Assembly (NCBI RefSeq): GCF_009389715.1
Contig: NC_052392.1
Location: 35,447,144-35,511,143, forward strand
Origin: Phoenix dactylifera
Lineage: Eukaryota > Streptophyta > Magnoliopsida > Arecales > Arecaceae
Direction: 5' to 3'
Length of the DNA: 64,000 nt
Shown here: in pieces, positions 23,468 through 36,272 of the stretch
How positions within the stretch are numbered: position 1 is the stretch's first letter
How the letters are laid out: each line of letters starts with the position of its first letter
The notes under the pieces: model-generated
Database searches by the model: none
What the model saw: the letters and a program-made list of their open reading frames with translations, nothing else
Told to the model about the DNA's origin: nothing
Program-made: the position numbers and the translations under genes

Positions 23468-23475
23468 ATTGATAT

Positions 23476-25900
23476 GAGCCTACTCAAATAATTTGCTTAC
23501 TCCATAAATCCAGTAGGAAATCCAACCCAATCTTACTTGATTTTCCAAATAGACACCAAATTGTTGCCACATCCTAAGTATGTGCCAGAACCCACGCTCA
23601 TCTAGCATACACAATCAAGTCTCAGTAGCTTTTTCTGTTTTGAGGAAATTTTGGAGACTGGACCACGGAGTTAATAATGTTGTTACATAATGATCATGGT
23701 CCAAAACTCTAATATCCTTCATCTAAAATATGATTTTTTTTTTCTTTTTTGTTCTGAAGATAAAAGTTAACTAATAATTTTTGAGTTAGGTCTGTTATTG
23801 GTTATCTAGTATTTAACTAGTCTCTTAAATACTAATTAATATGAAAACTAGCATTTATCCCCAATAGCGATTGATAATGTCAATGACTGTTAAGCCGTTA
23901 TACGACTCTATACCAACGGTCATAGTTTGCATGATGACTAATACACTGAAGGGGGTTGCAAAGTATAAGGGTGACTAGACTTAAAACAGAATGGATGTTA
24001 GCCGTATTAGATTTAAAACTCATAGACTGACATAGTTTATTCGCTTTACTTGAAAAAAAAAAAAGAAATTCAAAGACATTGACAGATGAAAGGGCCCGTG
24101 ACCCGGCCCCCTCTTGCTTGCATAATTGAGCTCTATAATTCGTTATATGATGCCAAGCAATCCTCCACCAAATTATGCAGTCCACTCAAGCATCCTTGGC
24201 TTTCTCCTTGTTGCAATTTGGACTACCATTTAACCTAGCTTGCACGGGTGCTTGTCCGCTGCTGAACCGGATGATTCATATAGTTTAGATGCAGATACAT
24301 CCAAAAAAAATCGAAAAATAACAGATTTCGGAGCGCACTAGACAACTCTCTCCTCAATTCAAAAAGTATTTCTGAAATAGTTAGTCACATACGAAGTTAC
24401 TCAGTCCACAGCCTCACTGGCCTGCAGCCATTCTTTATAAAAGTTTTCTCGTAATATACTTGCACAATTTTGTATGATTGTAATTTATCACCACCAAATT
24501 GATGAAGTCTAGATCTGAGCCCACGAAAAGGTAGAAATTGTAGGACCATACTCAAAGGATGTTAAAAAGAAAGAAAGAAAGAAAACGAAAATTACCAAAA
24601 AATAAATAATAGCCATGAATATCGAGATATAATTTTTAATAACCATGAATATCTAATAAATAATAAATAAAGACTTTTACTTGTAAATGAAAATTACATG
24701 TTACATGTTATTCACTAACTAATTACCAAAAAAATTGTAAGCAAGTTCCCAAATCCCAAAATGAATTTAAGCTGGGGTTTCCACCAATTGGCACGTCTCC
24801 ACAACCATGTTGAAACGTATGAGCTCGCATATCCATAGATTCATAAAGTTGAGTATATTATTGTCCGAGCTCAACTTGAAAAATTATTTGAGCTACTCAA
24901 ATTCGACTCGCGTTCGATAATAATCAAATTAAGTCGAACTTAAATCCAAATCGAGCTCAAGAAGCCAACGAGTTACTCGGCTCATTTATGCTTTTAGTGT
25001 TTCCTGAAAGTTTCATGATCTGTCGTAATTTGTATTACTTAATTATATATGGTTCTTTTGATAGACCCCAAAGATAAGGTCCTTTGATAAGAGCTGGCTT
25101 GTGGAAGGCTCGTGTGAAAGAGAAATGTATTGGTCGCACGTGCGCATATGATGGGGAGCACATATATCCGTTCACATAATTATATTTTTAATTGAGTGAC
25201 GACAAAGGCTAAGAGATCGAAGTGAATATTTTTATGGATTCAAGCTTGTAAAGTGTGATATATATTATAATAATACATCTGAACGCATGAGAAAGTTAAG
25301 CAAGAGATGCTAGTTCTTAGTGTTATATGTGAAAAAGGTGTGGTTGGCTTTCTGGTGCCGACTCCTAAAACGGTGGTCTTGGTAATGCCATCATTGCTCT
25401 ATGATGCCTAAAAATGTTTTGGGATCCTTTTATTCTTTTTGCCAAATATTATGGGATGTTATATATATCGGTTCCATATAGTTAAGGTTAACTTTTTAAC
25501 TAAACCTTAATTAGACTACAAAATTTTAGAAACCTAATTTTGCAATTCATTGACAAACATGCCAAGCCGGTCATTTTTAACTGGACATCATATAACAATA
25601 AAAATTACTTGTGGATATTCCTTATTTTCGTATTATTAATTTTGAACATGAATCATAATGTTATAGTCATAAATTAAGCAATTATATGACAGCTTAATTG
25701 GACATAATACAGACTCTTGATCCTAATGCATATTAGTTAGCTACTCTCAAATGAATACACACACAATTAATCAATTATATGTGTGTGTGCTTATGTTTGG
25801 TCGGTCATCTACTTTCCTAGGAAAGTTACGTATAATTCCTATTATGCCCTTAATAAAAATTAGTTCTTTAATGCCTGTTTAATGCTTCTTTAATACTGAA
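23476..25900. other. Non-coding DNA with a partial hAT-type fragment
   Basis: No gene seen. At 24853-24998 the words GAGCTCAACTTG, TCGACTCG and GAGTTACTCGGCTCATTTATG match the right half of the element at 14663, so this is a 5'-truncated relative. A short (GAAA)n run is at 24568-24585. Confidence 0.5.
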
Positions 25901-26130
25901 GGGCCTTTTTGGAAAAAAGTAAAAATGGAGTGATTTTCCCCTTATGGAAAAGTAACTTTCTCATGTTTCTCATGGAAAATACTTTCCCATGAAATGTGGG
26001 AATTATATTTCCATGGGAATATAAGTTTCCCATCTTTCTCTTTTGAAAACTCCAACCAAACAAGAGACATCTCATTACTTTCCCGTTGACCACACTTTTC
26101 TCCCTTCTTTTTCCGCGAACCAAACGAGCC
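25901..26130. mobile_element. Possible MITE with GGGCC/GGCTC ends
   Basis: The left end GGGCCTTTTTGGAAAAAAG and the right end, GGCTCGTTTGGTTCGCGG on the opposite strand, form a loose inverted pair. The interior has short self-complementary words around CCATGGGAA and TTCCCATG. I find no convincing target duplication, so the borders are uncertain. Confidence 0.35.
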
Positions 26131-26479
26131 ATTAGTTCCCATGACTCACTGAAATAGAAAATAATAATAATAATAATGCCAATAATAATCACAGAACTCG
26201 GGGGCCAAAAGATATCACCAAGAAAATCAGAGCAGAAGAAGCCAAAATATCTAATCCCTTCTAAGTGCAAAATAATAACAAACAAATAACTAAAAGACAG
26301 AAGAGCAGCTCATCATCATGGGAGTTCACAACTTGCCATGTGCTATCTTGATATTCTTCAAGTATAGTGTCAATAAAACTCTATTTCAGACAAGCACATA
26401 AATTTACATATCTATGTACCAATTGTGACAAGACACACAAGTTTGGTGGAAGGCAAGTAGGTGAGAGGTTTATCCCAAC

Positions 26480-27670
26480 TTAGCCTATGGTGGCGGTCCT
26501 CCTCCTTGTTAGATTCCTGATCCAGCCTCTCCTCCCTTTCGCCCCCTCTACCTTACCCCCCAGTGCCACATGGCATGTCCCTGCCTTGCTGGACCTCTTC
26601 CATCGCGCCAGCTGGAGAAGGTGGCCAATCCGCTTGCGCCACCTCAGCATCCCACGAGCCTTTGCATGTTCCACCATGCTCCTTGGTCTCTCCTTCCCGG
26701 GGGCCTGGATCTTGTCGGTGGTGATGCTGATGGTGTTCATGGTTGGATTCATGCTTGCTGCTTTCTTGTTATCCCATGAAGCGTGCCCATTGTCCTCAAA
26801 CTTGATCGATATGAAGGAGTCTAATTTAAGCAAAGGCAGTGCTCTTAAATCAGTGAGAACATGCCGCTCTACAAGTTTCTACTTGGAATCCACCAACTTA
26901 TGAATTCAATGCACATAGAAAGTCCTACTGGGTTAACTTGTCACAAATTTTCGACTTCATTATTGCAAGTGTGTGCTATGCTCATGGAAAGGAGCTAGAA
27001 TAGAACATTTTGATCAATAGTAATTCATAATAATTGATAATGTGAGATAAAACAGCTCTATTCATTGATATCTCCTTAGAATTCTTGAAGTTTAATCTCC
27101 TAACTATGTATGGGCAATAAAACTATTAGAAGGTAATAAAGCTGTGTTAAATTTCTTTCGATGACAGCATTTCTTGGCAACATCTGTCTTCATTTTCTAT
27201 TAGTCAGATCAAATTGCAAGGTTGATGACCCTTTTTTCGAGCAAGTAAAAGACTTGATGGCCCATGAAATGAACAAATTGAAGAAGTATTGGTGAGAAGG
27301 TTCTTGCTGTCTTTTAAGTTGTTTAATTGTTTTTTTTAAAGACCTTATTCCCTGATGAGGAAATTGTGATGAAAAAGTACGTACCTTCAAGGCTGGCAAT
27401 GGAACCTTCATCGGAGCCATCGTCTGGTCGAGGACGTCGGGACTCGATGCGATGCAAGAAGGAACCAAGAGCAAAGACTTTAGGGAGGGTGATGTTGGGC
27501 TTCCTCCTTAGGACTCTGAAGGACTTTTGAGTGTCCTTGGATAGAGGAAGGTGGCCTTGTTTAGCAGCCAAGGAGAGGAGCCTTTCTTTCAAGCAAAGGG
27601 CACATATCCCCACAACCACTTCCTTGGGATGGAAATAGCAACATAAGTAGTCTTCTCTATAGCCATCCAT
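26480..27670 (-). CDS. Small plant protein with N-terminal Cys/His motif (DUF740-like), two exons
   Basis: The gene runs on the minus strand: exon 1 27670-27385, intron 27384-26821 (564 nt; donor TTGAAG/GTACGT, acceptor AAATTAG/ACTCC, phase 1), exon 2 26820-26480. It encodes 208 residues. The start is the first ATG and opens directly into the conserved part. Cys10, Cys11, His14, Cys23 and Cys26 form CCYFHPKEVVVGICALCLKE, a likely metal-binding motif like the N-terminus of the DUF740/OCTOPUS group. The splice restores SLEDSFISIKFEDNG. The C-terminal third is very basic (RWRKR, RWKRSS, RNLTRRR), suggesting membrane-lipid or nucleic-acid contact. No signal peptide or membrane helix. The exact function of this short form is unknown to me; the DUF740 link rests on the motif only. 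Confidence 0.8.
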
Positions 27671-27777
27671 GCTCGTTAGGGAGTAGAAAGACTAGATGGA
27701 AATAGAGAAAGGGAAGAGGATTGAAGAAGAGCAAGTACTGGTGGAGAAGAAGAGGCAGATGTAAAGTGAAGGATGTT

Positions 27778-27787
27778 GCTATTTAAG
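27778..27787 (-). promoter_or_regulatory. Possible TATA box of the small Cys/His-protein gene
   Basis: The minus strand reads ACTTAAATAGC about 110 bases before the ATG at 27670, a weak TATA-like match at a sensible distance. Nothing better lies nearby. Confidence 0.35.
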
Positions 27788-30540
27788 TGTGTGGAAGAGT
27801 CAGATTTTTGGGTGAGCTGGTTTGGAAAAGGAGGTAAGACCATGCACGACAAGAGAGATCAAGTCTTGTGAAATCCTCAATTACCTATGGTCCAACTGCT
27901 ATTGTAAGCTTAGGACTGTACAAATGAATTTATGAAGTAGAAGTTCTAAGAGGATAATGATATGAAGCAAAACAAGGTTATAATTAATTAGTCAGGACTT
28001 GATTCTTTTACAACTGCTATGTGCTCTTCTCACTTATGTGTCATTGTTGGTGATGATGATGATGATTTATTATTACTACTACTACTGTTATTATTATGTT
28101 ACAAATATTATGTAGGCCAGGGTTGTGAACTCAGTAGTTGGTTTCTTTCTAAAGAATTCAAAATTCATGAATATCCATAGCAGCTGAACCCCAATATATG
28201 TTTTCTTTTATGGATCTAAGATATGCTAATTGGCAAAATAAATATTAATTAGATTCAGATGAGTATGGCCTTGAATAGTATTTTGAACTTTTGCATTACA
28301 TGTAGTTTACAGTCAGACCGAAACAAGTACCAATACTTCTTCTAGTGCTGTAATTTAAATCTCCAGTTGTCCTCTGAACTCTTTAGGTATATTTTTTTTC
28401 ATCTTAAGGCCATTCGCTGTCTAGCCTTTACAATCATATAAATTAATCCTTGACTAGACCATGACTCACTGTACAATTTACAAATTTCATATAGAATTTG
28501 GTAAGTTTGTTCAACTTGTGGTTACTTGCCGGGTTGGAGGACCAAACCTATAAACCTAAACCTAATCTAATAATATAAACTCCTCATCCCAATCTCTCTA
28601 TTTCAAGCAATTTGGTAAATACAGGTCAAAAGTTGCCGCGGCAATCCATAGTTTCCAATAATTTGGTGCGGTGCTAGATTGAATGCACTTTGATGTAATG
28701 GGTCAAATTCAGACTTTTTCCTATCCAAATCAGCCATGGCTTAATCACAACACTAGAATAGGTTTCTTTGTGACATGAAAGTTTTATAGGTTCTTTTATT
28801 TCTAAGATAAAAGAAGTAATACTTCCCCAACTTACAATAACAAGACTAGATTAAAACATTTATATTGGGTGGCCTCGTACGTAACCAACCACTCCGGAAA
28901 CACCCTTTGGGTTGGAGAGAGGGAGCTGCCTTGTGCGCTCCGAGATATGTTGTATTTTTTATTGGACGTATCTGTACTAAAATGGTATGAATCATCCATT
29001 TCAGCAAATATATATATATATATATATCAGAAAATCTCTAAAGACACTTGATCGACTAGCGAGCCTTAGAATATGAAACATGCAAATTAAACTAGTTCAT
29101 TTTCTCACCAATTTAAAAATTGCTATAATCAAGTGATAGTTTATCATAGTGATTGATATATACCTCTAGAAACACCTTAACACAAATGTCCCCGGGTTTC
29201 CTTGTCTTCAAAGATATCCAAAAGATATTGATGGACCAGCATCAACAGCTTCAGTGAGTGGAAAAGGTGAGTTGGTGTTGGTGCAGAGGATGGGCAAAAG
29301 GCGATGGGTTGGAGTCGCACATGGCCGGTGGAGGCCACTTCCAAGTGAGAGGTTCACATCATCGGACCCCCCCCAAAGGAAAAAGACTAACGTGGCTCCA
29401 TATGGTCTTCTGCCTCCCAATTAAACTGCACCCTGGAACCATGGGAACTTAACTTAAATGAGCAATTTAATTTAAGACCCGTCCCATCAACTATCCTGCA
29501 CAACTTGCATAGGTTGCTACCTAGTAGTTAGTAGAGAAAAAAAATTTAAGATCGATCTCTATCTATCATCTATCTATCTATTTATCTATCCATCTATCTA
29601 TCTATCTGACATATATATATATAAATCTGTGGAGTGCAAACCAAGTGATGAGTTTGCATGATCTATGGTTTAATTGAGTTAGGCAAAGCCAATCTTAGGC
29701 TACAATTCGATGGTTGAGCCGGCCTTGGACAAATATAAGTAGGCTCAGGGTCGAGCAAGGGATGGCCGGGCTCGGCCTGATAGTCGTGTTCTGGATCCTG
29801 CTTTGTGACTGAACCAATTCCGACTCGGTTCCACAAATGATGCAAAACTATGGAATTGTCTTATAAAGGAATGATGCAAAGCTATGTAATTTAGTATAGG
29901 GATGAGCTAGCCACAATAAGAATGTGGCCAATTAGATTCCCAAATTATGTTCACTTCCACGCCATCAATGCTAGCTTCAGGCATGGATGAAATGTGCTAA
30001 GAGTTTATGATAGTAGGTCCACATTGGACTGTAAAACCAACAAGTTGCGGATGTCGAATTCTAAAACAATTCAAATAAAATTCAAGTAGAATGTTGGAAA
30101 AGTAATTTTTCCTCAAGCATATCAGATGAATTTTGCATGTCCAACTAGAACATCAATGCTGACAATCAAAAAACATTAACCCTTTTGTGCTTCAGCATTT
30201 CTTTTGCCTACATGTCTGTGTTTGGTATTGCCAACTGGATGCATGGTGGAGTTGTGAGGGTCATGCATGTAAGATTCCTACATAAAAAACAACACCCAAA
30301 AAGAGTATATTAGAGGCCAAATGTTAAACAGTGCATAGCATGCACTGGCATCACAAGGTTTCTCTGCTTCGTTCCTGGAAGTTTATCAGTAAAAATGGAT
30401 CCTGGTTATATTGCTTTGCATCTCTATGATATTTTCACCGAAAAAACAACCATGAAGGAATGAATGATAATTTTCATTCATTTAAGGATTTAATATTTAA
30501 TGAGAAAGCCAACTTAATGGATTCAAGAAGTTTAATGAAA
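27788..30540. other. Non-coding DNA with several microsatellites
   Basis: No gene seen. Simple repeats: (GAT)n/(TAC)n near 28051-28098, (AT)n at about 29008-29028, (TCTA)n at about 29555-29607 and (AT)n at 29611-29624. The 29690-29790 stretch (GGCCGGGCTCGGCC and similar) resembles hAT-type interiors but has no visible ends. Confidence 0.5.
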
Positions 30541-30670
30541 GATCCTGAATTTGAGACTTTTTACACCAAAAATATACACTTAAACGAAGGTATTCATGCT
30601 TTTGGATGGCGGCTCAGGATCAGCCTCATGAAAAACCTTATATTCCCTAAGGAGGAGGTTCTACCCCGTG
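30541..30670 (+). pseudogene. psbD: Plastid DNA insert: 3' end of psbD
   Basis: The reading [12 protein letters not shown], then [14 protein letters not shown] bases (GGCGGCTCAGGATCAGCC), NLIFP and EEVLPR matches the C-terminus of photosystem II protein D2. Small insertions break the frame: two extra bases after ATGCTT, one extra A before CCTTATATT, and a few extra bases at AAGGAGGAGG. The last codons and the stop are lost. This is a nuclear copy of plastid DNA and cannot make D2. The sequence to the right (30671-31017) is not psbD. Confidence 0.85.
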
Positions 30671-31552
30671 CGAAGTTGCTACAATTGCTTCAGCCAGAGC
30701 TGCTGTCAGTATTGGAAACGTCATTGATTTGATCCCTCGATCCAATTGGGGACAAATGCCTACGAAAAGAATGCTTGTATTTACGAAAAAAAATCTTTCC
30801 CCTGAAGTTGTCGAAGTGTTTCCGAACAATCTCTGATGCGCTGACCCTATCTGAGATTGTCGACTTAATTGCGACGAATCTAGAGGTCAAAGAAGTTCAA
30901 TGGATAGATAGAGAAAGAACATGGCTTACAAGTTCAAGGAAAAAAAATAGCTTGTACATTCCAGCATACCGAATGGAATTTCTTCAAGTGACGTATATTG
31001 GATCATCATCAACATGAATTGCCTGAAATAAGAAGAAAAAGTTGCTTTACAAATTCATCACCATGTAAATATGTCAACTACCAATATAAAGCTAGAGAGT
31101 ATTGAGGACTTCACCAACCAGACTGCAGATAAGACTGTCTCTGAAACAAAGGATATTTAATGCTTACAATACTTATATACCAAGCAACTAATTGGTGAAT
31201 AGAGTATTCACTGGACAGAATCAATGACAATTGACAAGTATATATGATCAAACTACAACATATGTATAGCTAGAGAACATTGGCGGTGTTGCCATACAGA
31301 TGCAAATAAGATTATACTTGATTATGAGAATTTGATGCTTATCATACCAAATATCATGCCATTAACTGGAATATATAGTATTCATTGAAAAAAATGAATG
31401 GTTACATGATGAAACTGGGCTCACTATCATACACCACATCATGAGGGCCCATTACTATCTGTAGGTTACTAAGGTCCCGAGGTAACAGTTGCAAAGAAAT
31501 CGAAAAGGAACAACCAACCTGAATACCTGCATGTCTCAGAAAGTTATCCAAG
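30671..31552. other. Unidentified sequence next to the psbD fragment
   Basis: Two adjacent open stretches (about 30671-30830 and 30775-31017) continue directly from the psbD fragment. I do not recognise either as plastid, mitochondrial or nuclear coding sequence. The remainder is AT-rich and featureless. Confidence 0.4.
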
Positions 31553-31779
31553 CAGGGCCGGTCCAACCCTTAGGCGACTAAGGCGGTCGCCTAAGGCTCC
31601 GGCCCAAAAAAGGCCCCTCGCAGAGACTTAAAGACAAAATAGAAAGGAAAAAGGCCTCCCTTAGTGAGTTCGCCTTAGGCCGGCCCAGTGCAGAAAATAC
31701 CTCAAAGATAAAACAGAAAGGAAAAAGGCCCCTTTTAGTGAGTTCGCCTTGGGCCCCCAAATGCATTGAGCCGCTCCTG
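31553..31779. mobile_element. Possible hAT-type element with an internal duplication
   Basis: Ends CAGGGCCGGTCCAACCC and, on the other strand, CAGGAGCGGCTCAATGC agree at about 11 of 17 positions. Two internal copies of about 70 bp share GAAAGGAAAAAGGCC and TTAGTGAGTTCGCCTT. I see no good 8-bp target duplication, so the class is tentative. Confidence 0.5.
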
Positions 31780-32300
31780 TCTAGGCCTGAATATATTGTC
31801 TCATTACTATATCAAATAAAAAAATTAGAAAGATAATGAGCTATAAAGCTACAAAATCTACCACAATTGACCAACATAATGCCACCAAAATTTGTGTACA
31901 ACACAAAGACTAAAGAAGGAATAGAAATATACAAGATTACTTAGTCAAGAAAATTACTGAGCTAAAATTATCTGAAATCACAAAATGATGTGTATGTCTC
32001 AGGTTATGTTTTATCGATAGCTGTTGTGCGATACACAAACGATTTGTGTTTGACAACTCTCCCCATCTGAAAAATCATATTGAAGGTTCTTTCTTGACAT
32101 CCTACTATATAAAGATCCCATCCTTCAAAAAATATTATGACAGAAAAAAATAAACGAACAAGTGTTTTTTACTTTTTTGGAAATGAGTGAAGCAAGTGAT
32201 ACATCTATGACACTAAACAAGATTCAAGTATCCTGGTTGTGGAAGATTGACTATGGAAGTTATGATTATATTAGATGAACGTTATCAACAATTCATTAAT

Positions 32301-32373
32301 GGGGATGTAGCTCAGATGGTAGAGCGCTCGCTTAGCATGCGAGAGGTACGGGGATCGATACCCCGCATCTCCA
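32301..32373 (+). tRNA. tRNA-Ala, anticodon AGC
   Basis: This is a 73-nt gene without intron. The acceptor arms GGGGATG and CATCTCC pair fully and include the G3:U70 wobble, the identity mark read by alanyl-tRNA synthetase. The D arm is GCTC/GAGC. The anticodon arm is CTCGC-TTAGCAT-GCGAG, with AGC at 32334-32336. The T arm is CGGGG/CCCCG. The discriminator base is A. The inner B box reads GGATCGATACC. It looks intact and functional. Confidence 0.97.
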
Positions 32374-32383
32374 TGTTATTTCC

Positions 32384-32389
32384 TTTTTT
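32384..32389 (+). terminator. RNA polymerase III terminator of tRNA-Ala
   Basis: A run of six T residues begins 11 bases after the tRNA end, the normal stop signal for Pol III. Confidence 0.8.
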
Positions 32390-35300
32390 GTTTTGGCCCC
32401 TCTTCGTTCCCCAATGGCTTTCTAGCGTCAGAAAACCAGGCCATTTTGTTTACTAACGTTGTGAGATCCGAGCATTGTAACCCTTCAGAGGATTTCTGTC
32501 ATTGGTTCCATCCGAGGTGAATAGATTTTTGTGATTAGATATTTAAATCCGAACGAGAATAAGTTTATCTCCATGATCCTGGCGGAGGTTCAGAATCGAA
32601 GATCCGTCTACGATATTTCTGACATCAGATGAGAAAATAATTTCAGTTTCAAACTTATCCTTGGAATTACGATACCTAAACAGCTTTTGGATTAAAATAG
32701 CTGAAATCAGCTAAAAATGATACTTAAGAGGTCATTTTAGCAGTTGGAATCATCACAATCTAAACTCCATTTATTCCTCTCCCAGCATCCAGAAGAGAGC
32801 GAATAAAACTAAAGACAGATGCGCACAAACCTAACATTCACTTTTCCATTCAATGCAACACTTGGAATCCTGATGCAATTTAACCAGTCATGGGCCAGTT
32901 GATCACAGTTTCAGAGTTTAAAAAATTAGAGCTGGTCTCATACATAAACCTTGACAAGAACAAATGGCGAAGCAGTATTCGTATTAACATCCAGTTCAAA
33001 CTTGACAAGGTTCAAATGGAATCCTGGTACAGTTAAGAGAGACCTTTGATAATTTCAAGCCATGAATACATGCACTAAATGTGCCTGCCCTGCAAATCAA
33101 GGCCTTCGGGGACAGCATGCCATCCTACCATGGATGACATGAGACCAAGTAGCACTTTTTTTCTTTTTTTTTTTCTTTTTTTGTCAACGGCCAAACCGGC
33201 TGCTAATGCATATCATAGCTTGAACACTCGAACTATCCCCATACAAAAGTTGGATAAGCTCAAAATGTACATTGCCAACATCCCACCAAGTAGCACACCT
33301 TAAGAAGACTTCACTTGGTCAGAAGCAAATGCCAAGTATTCTGCTAGCTCCCTCTTGTGTATTGTTTCAGTACTTCAAATAGGTGTTGAGTGCTAGGAGC
33401 ACATCAAAAGAGGCAGGGTAAAGAATAGCATGCCAAAAGAAAGGAAAATCAGTATACAGTCATCATATAATTGAAAAGAAGTTGTTATATGAAGAAATTA
33501 CAAGAAATGAAGTAATAACCTGTCAGTCGGAAACATTGGTCAGAGATCAGAGAAGGTTGGATGGGAGGTAAATATATTGTGATAAAGATTTTTTGGGGGG
33601 GGCTAATGCCCAAGCAGGCTTTAGAAAATGCCCATAAGAACTTCAATTCTTTTTAACATGCCGGTTCATCACTAAAAGAAAAATTATAATATGAAGGGCA
33701 ACTTGATAGGCACATTCAATCTCTATTTTACTAATCATATCAATCTAGTTCACAGACTAAAACTAGATACATTGTTGACTTTTGTAAGATAAGCACAAAA
33801 GATTACTAGTAGGTGAACCTCATGAGCAGTACTGTTGCTAAACCAAATCACTGTGTATATTGTAAATTAGGAGGAATAAGTAATAGAGACAATGGATGGA
33901 TGACCACCTCTGCTAAAGCCCTTGCTTACCTAGATGACGTAAAAAAACACAAATTGCAAATCTTGTTTAATCCATATATAAGAAAAAGGAAAAAAATAGA
34001 ATTCTTATTAATACCAGCTGAAGCATCATATTTTCCAACAAAGGCATTTATATAAGTGAAACTTGCAGATTCTAGTGAAAACTTTAAAAGGCAAATTGCA
34101 AGTAAAAAGCAAAGTATGCATTAAACAGGAGGGTAGAACTCTACTAGGACAACCAGAGTTATCGATTACATAGAATATGTGCTGCATTAAACAAGTTGGA
34201 ACCATGTAATTTATGTTCAATCACTTGCAATGGTACATGGTTATTTGTTGAGAGAACATATAATGTAATGCAGGTACAAGGGATCTTTAATGTTTTTATA
34301 TTGTCTAAGCTGCTGGAATGCAGCAAGTCAGTATAATTTTTAGTCTTAGAAGTGCAGAAGAATAATATCATTGGCAAAACATCAGAGAATCAACATTATC
34401 AGAATGATGGGATCATACATGGAATAGAGAAACACTTTGTTTCCCTTGGTGAAACCTAAAATTGTGGGATGCACCAGGGGCTGAGCATAAAAGCCCCAAC
34501 AAGCAAAGCAATAACATGGGGTATTTAAATCTGCGAGTACCATTGCTCTCTTTTGGCCAAGCATGTAGCATTCAGCACCAAAAGAGATATGTAGCCAATA
34601 TGCCAATATTATCTTTTGCACAGACCTAATATCCTATGAAATGAGATCCTCAAAAAAATCTAACTTACAATATAAGCAAGCAAAACATACCAAAGCATAA
34701 CAACGTGCTGCAGTTGTTCAAGATACAGAAATTATTCTGTTGGGGCAATAAGCCCATGTACTTTTCTAACAGAAGAACCCAAGACAAGAAGATGCAAATT
34801 GAAAAAGAAAGATCTGCTGCCTGACACAAACTATACACAACTGCAACACTTAAACTACCTTATCTGTTTTGAAAAGAACTCAGACCACCATCTCTTGTTC
34901 TACAAAAGCAAGCACATATGGAGACCGCCTTGCATTCCAACATATATACAAGAAATAAATGCGCAAGACTTTTATGTCAGCATATGTAACTTAAGCAGTT
35001 GCAGGAATGCTAGTAGCTCTATGAACCTACAGCACAATTTGTGCTGATCTGAAATATATAATATAAGGAAAAGTTCTTTTCATCTTTGAGGTTAAAAGTT
35101 CATCATGCAAAACAAATTTTGTAATTAGAAGTTATTTAATATGAGTAATCAAGTGCAGGTTATAATAACAGAAGAAGAAAGATGTTGGATTTTCGCCAAT
35201 GCTATGGCTTTCCGTGGAGAATGATGGAATGCAGCAACCAAAACAGAAAGGATACCTATATAAATTGATTTCCAGAAACAGACGAGAAGAACAAGAAGAC

Positions 35301-35590
35301 ATTTCCAATCTAATTTAACTAAAATGGGCGGATTATTTTTGTTTCCTGAAATTATGCATGATTGTCATTTGATGCTAAGGTTGATGGAAAATATGACCAT
35401 ATAATCATCAATAAGAATTGTATTGACATATCAATGTCATCCAATAATGCTTTGGAATAGATGAACTGGTTTTGCAGCTCTTTGGAGCAAGAATTTGAAA
35501 ATTGAGGTACAGACCAATACCTATCACCAAATGTTATGGTAATTAATAAAGCCAGTACAAATGAAGAAAAAAAGAGCAGTAAGAGGTAGG
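32390..35590. other. Non-coding DNA, no feature identified
   Basis: AT-rich throughout, with a T-rich run at 33147-33182 and a G run near 33595. Open frames are short and unlike known proteins. Confidence 0.5.
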
Positions 35591-36231
35591 TACGAGCAGT
35601 TTGGGGTGATACAGATCAATATAGGGTCCATGTGTGTACCTGTAGTATCGTGTAGACTTGTACTAGTCCCTGACCATATCGGCTAGTATGGGGCCCAATA
35701 CGGCTTGTATTTCAATCCTTGGTTTGAAGCAAGGTTTGAAATCATGGCCCAAATTGACCCTCAAAACCAAGATTTCAATATTGGCATTATTCCATCATAA
35801 CAGAGCCCCACCCAAACCATCATTTACTGTTGTAGTGGTTATAACAGACATTATTACCTCAAAGTTTGGGTTTTCATTTTCTAGTATTGAACTTATCGCC
35901 ATCATAATGGCATTTATGGCAGTGTTACAACAGAAAATAATGAGCAATACTGGAAGACTAACAGAATTATGTTCCAAATCACCATTCAATAAGAAATTAT
36001 TACTTTCCAGGAGGGTACAGACTCTTTTGGAGAGATTTTTCATAAAAGGAATTTGAATTTTGGAAGAAAAAAAAAGCAGCATTTTAGTTAGAGAAACAGT
36101 ACAAATGTAAATAACAGCTATTAATTGATTTATAATGATCCCTTGTAACACTAAATAACTCATTGTAATGGCTGTTACATTACATATACATATACTGATA
36201 TACATACACACACACACATAAATATCTATAC

Positions 36232-36272
<41 letters not shown>

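Noticed and set aside
25901..26285. 131-codon minus-strand open frame
   Set aside because: It coincides with a MITE-like segment with self-complementary words and resembles no protein.
31545..31787. 8-bp target duplication around the element at 31553
   Set aside because: The flanks TATCCAAG and TCTAGGCC do not match well in any alignment I tried, so I report the element without a duplication.
35795..36217. 140-codon minus-strand open frame
   Set aside because: It runs through a (CA)n/(TA)n microsatellite and inverted-repeat words; composition is not protein-like.
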